This document shows, one piece after another, positions 1 to 10,101 of a stretch of DNA of 64,000 nt. Position 1 is the stretch's first letter, and each line of letters begins with the position of its first letter. The stretch spans positions 193,774,315 to 193,838,314 of the forward strand of contig OY294068.1 of assembly GCA_958510875.1 (NCBI GenBank), in the 5' to 3' direction. The DNA comes from Endomychus coccineus. Its lineage: Eukaryota; Arthropoda; Insecta; Coleoptera; Endomychidae. Under the pieces are notes generated by a model. It worked only from the letters and a program-made list of their open reading frames with translations, was not told the origin of the DNA and made no database searches. A program made the position numbers and the translations under genes.

Positions 1-400
1 CCTCCTGAACCAGATCATTAATGAAAATAAGTAACAGTAGCGAACCAAGGACAAGCCCCTGTGGAACTCCATTAACAACCTCACCATGTTCCGGGGAGGT
101 TCCATTGATGATAGTATACTGTTTCCGGTTGAATAAAAAAGAGTACATTAAATTACAGCTGTATTGAAATTTTGTAAAATTTCATTTTATCAACAAGAAT
201 GGAAGGACAAACCAGGTCAAAAGCTTTGCTTAGGTCATAAAAGAATGTGCCTACGATGAACCCTTTCCCATACCGCTTACAATGATCTCTATAATTTTAT
301 TTATAGCATTATTGGTGCTCCTATTTTTACGGAAGCTAAACTGATTGCAATAAGAAATGTTCGACTTTTCAAAATAGTCGGTTATCTGATAATTCAACAT
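1..400 (-). pseudogene. non-LTR reverse transcriptase fragment
   Basis: Read on the minus strand, about 400 to 1, the translation gives recognisable reverse-transcriptase blocks with several stops and frame changes. These are a QFSFRKNRST-like block (about 300-340), a FDLV block (about 215-235) and the hallmark GVPQGLVLGSLL followed by FINDL (about 15-80). These are the fingers/palm motifs of jockey/CR1-type non-LTR retrotransposons. The catalytic YADD block would lie beyond base 1, off the window. It is a relic with no intact ORF. Confidence 0.75.
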
Positions 401-535
401 GTTTGACTAACGCTGATTTTTCACCATTATTTTTCTTTCTATGGGTAAAATGCTCTTTATACCGAGTTAGAATGTTTTGAGTTTGGCCCACATAGCATTT
501 TGAACACGACTCACTATCGATTCTGTAAATTCTGG
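390..535 (-). pseudogene. GIY-YIG endonuclease fragment of a Penelope-like element
   Basis: The minus strand encodes CSKCYVGQTQNILTRYKEHF followed by a short basic stretch and KSALVKHV. This matches the YVG-Q-T … L..R…H core of the GIY-YIG nuclease at the C-terminus of Penelope-like elements. A related, more decayed stretch lies inverted at about 545-620 on the plus strand, so this is half of a small inverted arrangement. No intact ORF remains. Confidence 0.55.
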
Positions 536-1129
536 TTTTTTTAAAGTTGTCAAGCTAAAAGGAATGTTCTAACTCAGTCTAAAGAGCATTTTGCCCATAT
601 AAAGAAAAATAGCGTCATCATCATTTGGGTAATAATTGATGAATATTATCTATCATCACTTATTGAATTAAGGGAATAATCTATATAGGTACTCCTAACT
701 TCTCGAGTATAACTTCAAAGTGATGAAATATTTATTTGCCTCTAATTAATTGACCCTCGAATGAAGGTCGATGGAGTTTAACTTGAAGATGGACAAATTT
801 TGAACACGTTTCATTCAAACAGCCATCGAACAATAATGCATATGATATCCATAGGATTATATTGAACTTGATATTCATTAAGTACATCGTACATCTAAAG
901 CTGACTGACTTCTCAAAAGTGTACTTTTCCAGAAATTGGTGGAGAAGGTGGAACGTAGGTTATGATATGAAGATAACGTAATTTTTTTTATGACGTTTTG
1001 AAGTGTACATTTTTTATATGTTCCTTTGCTTCGTGGAGATAAACTAATAGTGTTTATTTCGATAGGACCAGGCTGCCCGGATGGACTTACACTCAGAGGT
1101 GAATGCAGGATTATAATCTGATGAAGATG

Positions 1130-1533
1130 TAAGTGATTTAACTGTGAATGATGCAGTACCTTCACAAATAAAATTTGGTGAACCTATTGTAAACGCACAA
1201 TCCCTAATATGATCATGTCAGGTACAACTATTCCTATGAAGTCTTCCATAACAATGCTAGGGATCACCACCAACAGCACCCTCTCATGGGACGATCATGT
1301 GAGGTCATCATCATTGCGAAAACCGCTTCACAAGAACTTGGTTTTCTATTCCGTGCCAAGAGCTACTTTACATCCTAGCAGCTCCTTATAATCCACAAAG
1401 CACAGATTCGACCTGTCCTCGAGTACTGTTTGGAGTTCGGCTCCCAAACATACGCTGAAGCTCTTGGATTATATCCAGAAGAGAGCTATTCGTTTGACTG
1501 ATGATGTCACACTTACGAGTTCATTGACCTATC
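1130..1533 (+). pseudogene. non-LTR reverse transcriptase, C-terminal part (upstream piece)
   Basis: The plus strand reads MLGITTNSTLSWDDHV, then HKAQIRPVLEYC and APKHTLKLLDYIQKRAIRL. These are the typical post-catalytic blocks of jockey-type reverse transcriptase. Two or more stops or frameshifts break it. The coding sense stops at 1533, where a 1.6-kb foldback element has inserted, and resumes at 3125. Confidence 0.75.
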
Positions 1534-3124
1534 TAGTAGAGTATGTGAAACCAAAACATAAGTGATATCGGTAAATTTTTTATGATTTAACGCGACCCCA
1601 CGGAAAATGTTTGTTTTGGTGTATGAAACGAAACTCTAAAATTTCTACCTCCTAAACAACGCCTTTTTTTGCCATTTTGGGGTATTTTGGACATTTTTAG
1701 GGGAAGTTCGTCAAAAAAAAATTATTTATCTCTAGTTGTATTTGGAATTAAGAAACCAAACTGAAGCCCTTTTATTGTCAATGTTTAAGGAACTCCCAGT
1801 TCAAATTTCAAGTTAATCCGACCTTCCCCTTCCTCGCAATAGATAGCTAACTCGGGTAGTTTTCAACCAATTCAGCTGAAATTTGGACTGAAAGTAGGTT
1901 TTATGCTCTCAAAACTGCCCTCCAAATTTTGAGTTAAAATATTAGATAGTTTCCGAAAAATTCGAGTTTAAGTCAATTTCTTAGCTAATTTTCAAATTGA
2001 GATATATCACATGTCCTTTTCATCCGATTGACATCTGCTTGTAGTCAAAATGTAGGTATTTGCATATATTTTCACGTGATATTCATCGTTTTTATACTAC
2101 CTTAGCAATATGATACTATTTTAGGTGACAGTTTCTGTGTAAAGTAGTATTTCTAGCAGTACTTCCAGTGTATACAGCGTGGCGAGTTCAAGTGATCGGA
2201 AGAGAAGACAGCAATAATATTGAATAAATATGTACAATTTAAGAAAAAATTAAAAAATTAAAAAAAAGAAAAGGTGGACTCATCAGTAAGATGCCTATGA
2301 AATTTTTTAATTAACCGTTTCGTTCCAGGGTGTTTAATTATTATTCATGAACTACCCTATCTTATACGGCTTTTTTTTTTTCTTCTTTTTTTTTCAATTT
2401 CTACTTTTTTTTAAATTGTACATATTCATTCAATATTATTGCTGTCTTCTCTTCCGACCACTTGAACTCGCCACGCTGTATACACTGGAAGTACTGCTGG
2501 AAAAACTACTTGCCTCAGAATCTGTCACCTAAAATAGTATCATATTGCTAATGCAGTATAAAAACGATGATTACCACGTAAAAACATATGTAAGTACCTA
2601 CATTTTGACGCCAAGCAGATGTCAATCGGATGAAAAGGACATGAGATATCTCAATTTGAAAATTAGCTAAAAAATTGACTTAAACTCGAATTTTTCGAAA
2701 ACTATTCAACATTTTAACTTGAAAGTTGAAGGGCAGTTTTGGGGGCATAAGGCCTACCTTCAGTCCGAATTCCAGCCGTCACGCAAGTTCTCATGCAATT
2801 ATGTATATATATATACATCTATTGCGAGGAAGGGGGAGGTCGGATCAACTTGAAATTTGAACTACGAGTTCCTTAAACATTGACAATGAAAGGATTCCAG
2901 TTTGGTTCCTTAATTCACGATACAACTGGAGATAGCAATTTTTTTTGGACGAACTTCCCCTAAAAATGTCCAAAATACCCCAAAATGGCGAAAGAAAAGG
3001 GGTTGCGGTCAATTTATGAGGTAGAAATTTTAGACTTTTGTTTCATACACCAAAACAAACATTTTCCGTGGGGTCGCGTTAAATCATAAAAATTTTCGAT
3101 CAAAATGTTTCACATACTCCACTA
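1534..3124. mobile_element. foldback-type DNA element, non-autonomous copy 1
   Basis: The 1,591-bp element consists almost entirely of two inverted arms of roughly 0.7 kb (about 1534-2230 and 2400-3124) that begin TAGTAGAGTATG / TAGTGGAGTATG. It is flanked by a 4-bp duplication TATC (1530-1533 and 3125-3128). Removing the element plus one TATC restores the reading frame of the interrupted reverse transcriptase (…SLTY then LEHRRK…), which independently fixes the ends. The central segment near 2260-2370 (GGTGGACTCATCAGTAAG … CCGTTTCG … TCTTATACGG) is shared with the larger element at 53635-56671, just downstream of the gene there. Copy 1 is therefore an internal-deletion derivative. Confidence 0.88.
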
Positions 3125-3420
3125 TATCTAGAACATCGTAGGAAGGTGAGATATTTCTCCTTTTCTATAGATATTACCATGGTCAACGTTCATCAGAAAT
3201 CTTTTGTGTTGTTCCACCACGAAAGATTCCATATAAGCGGACTAGACAAGCTCAAACTAGTCACCCGTTCACTGGCAAGAGAGACCTGTTAAACTTCTTC
3301 CTACCAGACAACATTTTTTATCAAAGAACGAAGTTGTGGAACTCTCTATATAGTGAGGTCTTTCCCTATAACCTTCAAAAAAATAACGAATGCCTATGTC
3401 CTCTCACAACATTCTACCGC
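3125..3420 (+). pseudogene. non-LTR reverse transcriptase, C-terminal part (downstream piece)
   Basis: This continues the fragment ending at 1533. Blocks such as LEHRRKV, RTRQAQTSHPF and LLNFFLPDNIFYQRTKLWNSL are the usual last 100 residues of jockey/RTE-like ORF2 proteins (the 'R…LWNSLP' tail). The reading frame shifts at least once. No poly(A) or simple-repeat tail was identified after it. Confidence 0.65.
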
Positions 3421-3921
3421 TGGCTCACACGATGTTCTTCGAACATTATTCTGTTTCCCTCTCGTGTGGTCAAAGTATAAAAAAATGAAAAGAACATAGC
3501 AAAGAAGCCTAAAAATAACGATAAAATGTTTTTCACCAGTAGATTCATTAGCCTATGTGACACCAGAAATTATGCCATGAAGAAAGAAAACTTTGTAGTT
3601 AAAATTGATTATCAGCAGCAATTAATCCTATCTACATACCACACGAAAATCAGACAGATCCCGAGATTAACTGGCCCCTAATATTAATCACCTTTTATAT
3701 ATTAAAATATATCTTGGCTTAATTAAGTATTTCCTAACAGGAAGCGGCAGTTCACTTCGTAATCGTAATTACGCTACTTATTATTTTATTAATTCTTTGG
3801 CACGACCGTCGCCAACTTAAAAAGCTGCGGCACGCCGATAAGAACAACACTCATAATAATTACGTCCCTGAAAGAACGCGTCAATCAAGTTTCCCTCTGC
3901 ACTCGATAGCGCAAGAGGTTG

Positions 3922-3953
3922 TATAAATTATAGTGTCAATAATTGAGGCAGTG
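3922..3953 (+). promoter_or_regulatory. TATA box and initiator of the secapin-like gene
   Basis: TATAAA at 3922-3927 is followed by a CAGTG initiator at 3949-3953. The spacing of about 28 bp is the canonical insect TATA-Inr distance. It predicts a transcript start near 3950 and a 5' UTR of about 18 nt before the ATG at 3968. Confidence 0.6.
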
Positions 3954-3967
3954 TCAAATCCGATAAC

Positions 3968-4147
3968 ATGATGAACGAATTTCGTCGGATACTCACGTTC
4001 TTGCTGATCTTAGCCGCTCTGTTTTGTTTGGTTCACGGGAAAAACATGTATATACCCAAAAATAGATGTCGCCCGGGCGAGCTCTTCGTCGAAGGGAAAT
4101 GCCGTATAGTCGAGATTTATTCCGACGAAGAAGATGATGAATACTGA
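3968..4147 (+). CDS. small secreted secapin-like peptide precursor
   Basis: A 59-aa ORF too short for most ORF callers. Residues 1-24 form a clear signal peptide: charged start MMNEFRR, a hydrophobic core LTFLLILAALFCLV, then HG as the likely cleavage site. The mature part contains NRCRPGELFVEGKCR, a two-cysteine loop of the CxPGxxFVxGxCR form known from secapin venom and haemolymph peptides of bees and related insect peptides. It ends in an acidic tail SDEEDDEY. The gene has a well-spaced TATA/Inr promoter upstream. A good splice donor (GAG|GTGAGC, intron from 4154) follows the stop by 6 nt, with an acceptor TTTGTTTTAG at 5010-5019 and an AATAAA at 5091, so the last exon is all 3' UTR. The second ATG (3971) is an equally good start. 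Secapins are suggested protease inhibitors or antimicrobials; here that is inference from the loop only. Confidence 0.72.
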   Translation: MMNEFRRILTFLLILAALFCLVHGKNMYIPKNRCRPGELFVEGKCRIVEIYSDEEDDEY

Positions 4148-4153
4148 AAAGAG

Positions 4154-5019
4154 GTGAGCATTTCTGATAGTGGCAAAAGAAACATGATGATATTTCATAA
4201 ATTAATTTTTGCCTTATTTATTCGTTCTCTTCGATGATAATTCAATGGTATCCAACGTTGAACACTTGCACGAATTCATAAACCTCTTTTGAGAACATGG
4301 AAGATATAGCCTAATTTATTTACGAAACATTCTTCTGTTATCATAAACAGTTTATTTCAAATTATTTTCAAATAACATTTACAATTTTTACATGTATCCG
4401 TGGCACTTGAGGAAATGCTGTTTCAGCATTTGATTTTACACTAAAACCTTCTAGATATGGCTTGTTTCCAATCGTAGTAGGTGTACATATAACTTTAAAA
4501 AAAATTAGGTTGAAAGATAAAATATAGAATACAAAATATAAAAATACAAAAATATGGTGGAATGATGTCGGGTTTTATTCCAGTAATGAGCCTAATGAAT
4601 TGTAATTTTGTACATTGTATAAATTTAGTCTCCATTTTAAATTGTGTTTCAGTAGTGCTCTTTAATTTAACAGGTATTGAATTGTACAATCTTATCCCAA
4701 TAAAGTCTTTCCTTTCTGACAAACAGTTTTATTAAATTTTTGGTATTCATTCCTTATTCTGATTTACTCTTGCAGTGTTATGTTGTTTATGTATTGTCTG
4801 GATTACTGAGAATATATATAAACTTTTGATATTTAGTAATGATTCTTGTATAAATATAGATTTAATGCTTGTCCTTGCGGGGACCAAACAAATGATTCTA
4901 ATGACATAATTTCCTATAATTTGTAATGGTTTCGAAGAGTAAATGTAGGAATATGTAAGCCACGATAAAGAATACTCACTCAATTTTCCTTACTAACGTT
5001 TGTTTATTTTTTGTTTTAG
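4154..5019 (+). other. 3'-UTR intron of the secapin-like gene
   Basis: The donor GAG|GTGAGCA lies just after the TGA stop. The acceptor is preceded by the pyrimidine tract TTTATTTTTTGTTTTAG. The 866-bp intron is AT-rich and I see no gene inside. The last exon would run from 5020 to shortly after the overlapping AATAAA signals at 5091-5106. Confidence 0.55.
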
Positions 5020-5106
5020 GTTATGTAGGAGCCTGGATCTTCGAATTGATGAATGTATTTGTTTCATTATATTTTGCTTATTTTGTACTAAATAAAAGAA
5101 ATAAAA

Positions 5107-6480
5107 TTAAGTTCCTTCACATCGGTATCCTTCTGTATTCGCTGTTCCATAACGTATTAGAAACTACACACAGGAAACATTGAGACGTGACGTCACACAG
5201 TCAGATTCGCATTTCTCGCATTTTGACATTTACTTCCACAGGATGTCACTATAATGCTAGATATTTTTCATTTTGATTCTGAGGATCAATGAGATTTTAA
5301 AGGACATACCAATCATATACATACGTTTGCAACTGTTGAGCAATACGGCATGGGGAGAATTTGACTAAATACATCAATATATTCATATCAATGAATTTTT
5401 GTTTGATGCCTAGGTATCAAAAATAACCCAGAATTCACCATGTGGAGGTAACTACGACTTTTGTGGAAGTCTAATGCAAATGCTGGCGTTACTGAAACAA
5501 ATAAATTCATAAGAATTTGATGACAATTTTTTGAAATTATTGTGATTGGTGAAAGAACTATACCTAGTGCCAAAAAATGGTGGTTTGCTCCCCGCTTATG
5601 GTCACCCTGCGCTAAGGATTAGGAAACAAAAGAAATAAAGCGTTCTGAAATAAAATAATTTTATTTTCTTATTTATGAAACAAACATACACTTCTTTGGA
5701 AACAAATAATCTTCTGTAATTTATTGATAAGGTTTATCTCTATGTATTTCCAAACACAATAATTGTTTTTACCATTAAGGATCGTTTTGGAAACAAATTG
5801 TAGAAACATTTACCGGAATATTAGTTGAATTTATAGTTACTAATGTATTCAGAAACACAACAGCAATGAAACACCTCTGAAAATAACTTACTGTTTATTG
5901 TTCTTAGAATCCCAAACCCTAAAAATTAAATTAACGAACGTAGGAAACACTTGTAAATAGTTGTTTTCAGAAAACATAAAACAACCAAAAACACATGATT
6001 TTGTACCGGGGACCTGCGTCTTGTAAGATCTAACTTTGTGACTTCACGAAGCGGTGAGTCATCAGTATTCTGGTCTGATACGAGGGCAAGGGAAAACTAG
6101 TATATCTGTAATTGGAATGACGGTTGCAAATACTTCTATTTCAATTCGCCAGATTGAAGATGAATCTGGAATTTCAAGACGTCATGCTTTGAGTAGTTTG
6201 AAGATATAAAAATTCAAGCCTTATACAATAAGGAAATAACATCATCAGCAACCAACTGATTTCCAACGAAGATTAGAGCTTTGCATGTGGTTTCCTCGAA
6301 AATGTCAACAAGATTCATTTTTCTCCAAAAATGTGGTTTAGACATTAGCAATGTTGCAATAGGGTCGTTCAGTGAAATTAACATTATAACCTTTTTATGG
6401 ATTTTCTTATAGTGTCTGAACCCCTAATATACTTACCAAAATTTCTGACCAATAGCTTCATCCTGTACTGAAATAATTCA
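5107..6480. other. intergenic, no gene seen
   Basis: AT-rich sequence with no convincing ORF. A stretch at about 6010-6095 (CTTGTAAGATCTAACTTTG … GAGGGCAAGGG) is repeated almost exactly at about 7695-7785, next to mariner sequence, so it is a second piece of that decayed mariner's end. Confidence 0.5.
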
Positions 6481-6534
6481 AGTTGAAGTTGCGCTGGTGG
6501 AAAAGTACCGAGAACAGCGCGTGACGTCACTATA

Positions 6535-6770
6535 CGCACACGTAGTCTAGTGGCCGCGGCATCGCTTGTGTTACTCGTATTTATCCTGTTAGTGAAGTGT
6601 GTTGTTCTTTTTAAAATGTACGCATTGAAAGCTGGATTTATGAAAGCTGATTCTGGTAATCTACCAGGAGGGGATATATTTATAATAATGGACTATTTCA
6701 ACAAAAATAAGGACTTTATTAGCCGTGAAATGAAAGGAGTAAAATTACAACGCTGAGTAAACACATTAGA
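6535..6770 (+). pseudogene. first-exon remnant of a SWIM/YqaJ-nuclease-like transposon gene
   Basis: The plus strand encodes FKMYALKAGFMKADSGNLP…, then MDYFNKNKDFISREMKGVKLQR. From memory this is the N-terminal module of a large insect gene family with a SWIM zinc finger and YqaJ-type nuclease domain, which usually sits beside THAP genes in transposons. Only this N-terminal piece is left; it stops at 6754-6756 and the rest of the gene is missing. It faces the THAP remnant at 6785-7330. The short inverted motif TGACGTCACTATACG lies outside each of the two (about 6521-6535 and 7439-7453). The family assignment needs an HMM search. Confidence 0.45.
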
Positions 6771-6784
6771 TTTTATCAGAAGTA

Positions 6785-7330
6785 TTCTTCTATACTTACA
6801 CTGCAAATTCACTTGAATACCACGATCCGCAGTAGTAGTTTCTCTTTCTGTGTCTTGATTAAGAGCAGCCAAATCATTATCAGAAATTTCAGTTATGGAA
6901 GTCTGCATAATATTTAGTTTTTCCCGTTTTTTGAATACTTCCCTAGGTTTGGTACTATGTGACTAAGTGCGGTTTTTTTGGCAATCAAAAATATGCGGTA
7001 TTACTCCTGGTTTCATTTGTATTTTGCCACTTTCCATAGTTTTCAAGTACATGTAATTTTCTATGTCCTTTTCAACCTGATATGAAAATGATGTATTAGA
7101 AATCAAACTCACCCTCATTATATTGATATGCTCACATCAAAATGATCTTCGCAACAGTATCTCGATCCTTTGTCAGACACAAAATCAGTCCTACGCATAG
7201 CACGCTGCCAAGCTTTTCTTACTTTCTGGTTGGCAGGCAGACAAATGAATAGCTTATCCGGTGCATTTATAGATGTATCCCTATACTCTGGTACCACGCA
7301 ACTTTTGCGAAAACTCTTTTTATCGCTCAT
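6785..7330 (-). pseudogene. THAP zinc-finger protein remnant (P-element-like)
   Basis: The ATG is at 7330. Exon 1 (7136-7330) encodes KSCVVPEYRDTSINAPDKLF … WQRAMRR … YCCEDHFD, a THAP domain. A 59-bp GT-AG intron (7077-7135) separates it from exon 2, which reads VEKDIENYM … MKPGVIPHIF, the equivalent of the C-terminal AVPTIF signature of THAP. The second metal-binding Cys of the first pair is Tyr (CVVPEY), so zinc binding is probably lost. An in-frame TAG (6963-6965) ends the product after QKNRT. The frame stays open past it (KPREVFKKREK … DRGIQVNLQ) to about 6785. It is therefore a recently inactivated transposon-derived DNA-binding gene. No catalytic part is left. Confidence 0.7.
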
Positions 7331-7689
7331 TATCAATCACACGACAGTAAATTCACGATACATATAGTCAACACAACGAAAACTGACCCGAGTTGACTAA
7401 TAACGAATACCTTTTGTCTGGCGCCCATCAACCGTACGTATAGTGACGTCACAATCAGCCGCGCCTCGTTTAGATGCGCACGGATATCGAATATTAATTT
7501 TAGACTGTAAACATGTGAATAAAAAAAATTTTTTTTGCTAGTTATACTATTAGAGTACAGTACTTTTGAATTATGAAATAAAAAAAAAATGTTGAATGGG
7601 CCTATTCTATAGTATGAAGGTTTTCTACGGCTCAAATATGATTATCATGTGAATTTCTTATTGCATCTCTGAAAAAAACACATGAGTTT

Positions 7690-8140
7690 GTACTGGGGAC
7701 CTGAGTCTTGTAAGATCTAACTTGGTCACTTCACGAAGAGGTGAGTCATCAGTATTCCGGCCTGTTACGAGGGCAAGGGGAAAAGTTCCTGAAAAATGAA
7801 ACAATAAATGCTTTATGTGGTCAACATAATCTTCTTGTGGTCCCGATACACTTCGTTCAACGTTTTTCGATCCCTTCCAAATAATACGACTTCGGCATTT
7901 CTTCAAAATAGGCGTTTGTTTCAGTGATGACCTCATCGTTGGAGCCGAATTACTTTCGCCGAGCCATTTCCGTTGAGATGCCCATACCCTCAACAATCAT
8001 GTTCTTCAACCAGCCGATCGTCCAATATCATATCATGGATTTTATCGACGATTTCTGACGTTGTAACCTCAATTGGACGACCACAACATTCGGCGAAAAT
8101 CAGAAAATCACTTGTGAATCAACAAACGATGCATTGGTTT
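7690..8140 (-). pseudogene. mariner transposase fragments (irritans-like)
   Basis: The minus-strand translation gives pieces of a mariner transposase in several frames. These include FVDSQ…, the N-terminal helix-turn-helix stretch from the ILDD.. region (about 7990-8130), and the C-terminal segment around the SYYLEGI-like block with downstream sequence (about 7830-7930). The middle, with the DD(34)D catalytic core, is deleted. Related pieces occur at 30390-30475, 31927-32790, 44630-44910 and 50430-50700. Confidence 0.65.
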
Positions 8141-8185
8141 GCGGGCTATGACTATTTATATGTTAAGACAAATAAATTGATATAA

Positions 8186-9470
8186 TCTAAGGTAATTATC
8201 TCATGTATGTTAAGAATATCACAGTATAAATTGAAATATACTTCAATGTTAGCATTTATTACTTTAATAACTGGACAATTACCAATACAAGAGTCAGATC
8301 TATGGTTGATCTGCAATGTGACCTTAGATTATGAGATGCAATATGAATAATAGTCTTATGGCTTTTTGAATATGTATAGTTGAATTTGATTTATGTGTTG
8401 AGGTTATACTTGTATATTGAACGAGTTCAGCCAATTTTTATAAAAGCCACTATACGTAAATACCTTGTATGTGAATATATAGAAGAGCCAATAAAGAACT
8501 TATATTTTCACGCTTATGTTTTCAACCATTTAATTGAGGATATCGATGAATGAATGATACTAGCTTTGATGGGCTGTGGAGGAGTTTTCCCCTTTCCTCG
8601 AGCATCCAGATTTCCCGTTAGAAAGAGAATTATTCTAATTTCAAGGAGAGAATGGAAGAGCAAGTGAGAGACATTAAAAATTTCCCGCAATAAATAAGAG
8701 TTGCTCGGGCGTAATCCTGAATTATGATGGAAATGTACCTTATGTACGTCCTGTGTGCCATTTGTTCTTTTATTTAGTAGCACGAGGATAACCTCATTTT
8801 TCATCACGCCTTGCAGCATTTCAGACTTCTCGCATATCATTTTCTCCGACAAAACAAACATTCTATTTGATTTATTCGAACTTTAAACGTGATGCTTTCT
8901 AACTCTGTTGGATGGTGTTATGGAGAAGGCTGCTCAAGAGAAAAATCAATATCGATTTGAAGAAAATCTCATGAAACATACAAGGCTATCACGAGGATTG
9001 CGGTTTTCACACAAAATTGAAATTTAGGATATGTTTTCTGAATGAAGAAAAAAACAAAATATTGTAATAATGCCAAAATTAGCCGGTGCGTTATAATTTT
9101 AAAGACGTTTTTCGACTAATACCCAGAAAATACAATTATTACTCCATTAAATCACTATACTAGGTTCCATCGTTTCACCATTTACTATGGGATGCTAAAT
9201 TGTAAAGTAAGTTTGAATCGGACTCGTGTTTTGAAAATAAAAAATTTGTGCTGTTCAGATGGATATTCACTGACAGTACCGAGAATTTGGGGAAAATAAA
9301 ATTATTTTGAATTAACTGTTGACAATAATGCTGTGGCTCCCCGTAAAAACCGCCTGAGTCGTTTTTTTAAAGTTTTTTTTACGGGAACTGGTCGGCTTAG
9401 GTTCGGAAAAGTGGTGCGCACTGAAGATCATTTCGACAAAATTTTTGACAGCGTAGAGTGAGCGGCTAAG
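8186..9470. other. intergenic, no gene seen
   Basis: AT-rich. A 115-aa minus-strand ORF at 8514-8861 has no recognisable motif, initiator context or compositional signal and I treat it as chance. Nothing else was identified. Confidence 0.4.
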
Positions 9471-10101
9471 GAGTTAGAACCCAAGCCACCAGAACAACCC
9501 AGACCCAGAAAGATACCACGACGTTTGGAGCAGACAAACACTTTCGAATTCAGCGCACCTTCAGCCTAAAGATAAATTCCGCGAAAAATATTACGAGATG
9601 ATAGATATCTTGACGACAGCCTCAAAAGATCGATTTGACCAACAGGGTCTCCATATGTTATCGATGCTAGAAGGAAGTGTTCACCTTGTTGACGTTCTCG
9701 AGGAAAGATTAGGCATATCTGCCGAAGACTTTGATGTTCCTGATCTGCATACCCAGCTCCAGTTGTTGAATAATTCACCAGAAGTTCCTACCTCATGTGC
9801 TGTTTTTGCTAACAAGCTTGGCAAGGAATCTGCGACCACGAGAGCTCATCTTCAGCAAGTGATATTACTCTTGATCGTCGTCATGATTGTTCCTGCTTCT
9901 GCTGCATCATCGGAGCATTCCTTCAGCGCACTTCGTCGCCTGAAAACTTATTCAAGATCGACCATGACCCAGAAACATTTGACTCATATTTTGATTCCCC
10001 ACATCCACCAAAGGCACACAACTCGCTTAAATCTGCGTGATGTGTTAAAAGAGTTTGTCTCCAGAAATGAAGGGAGGCATCGTATTTTCGGAAAAATGTG
10101 A
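9470..10101 (+). pseudogene. hAT transposase C-terminal region
   Basis: The open stretch 9598-10101 encodes LLIVVMIVPASAASSEHSFS, then ALRRLKTYSRSTM and LTHILIPHIH. This is the hAT C-terminal dimerisation domain (pattern: IP.S.A..ERSFS.L+.IKT..R..M...RL..L). A frame-shifted piece just upstream (9490-9590, KIPRRLEQ … FREKYYEMID) belongs to the same protein. The zinc-finger and catalytic halves are absent, so this is a 5'-truncated relic of a ZMYM1/TTF-type hAT. Confidence 0.75.

Noticed and set aside
4495..4983. 75- and 78-aa minus-strand ORFs in the secapin-like intron
   Set aside because: Low-complexity AT-rich frames with no motif, lying within a well-bounded intron.
8514..8861. 115-aa minus-strand ORF
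   Set aside because: No domain, promoter, splice or compositional support; length is within chance for this AT content.
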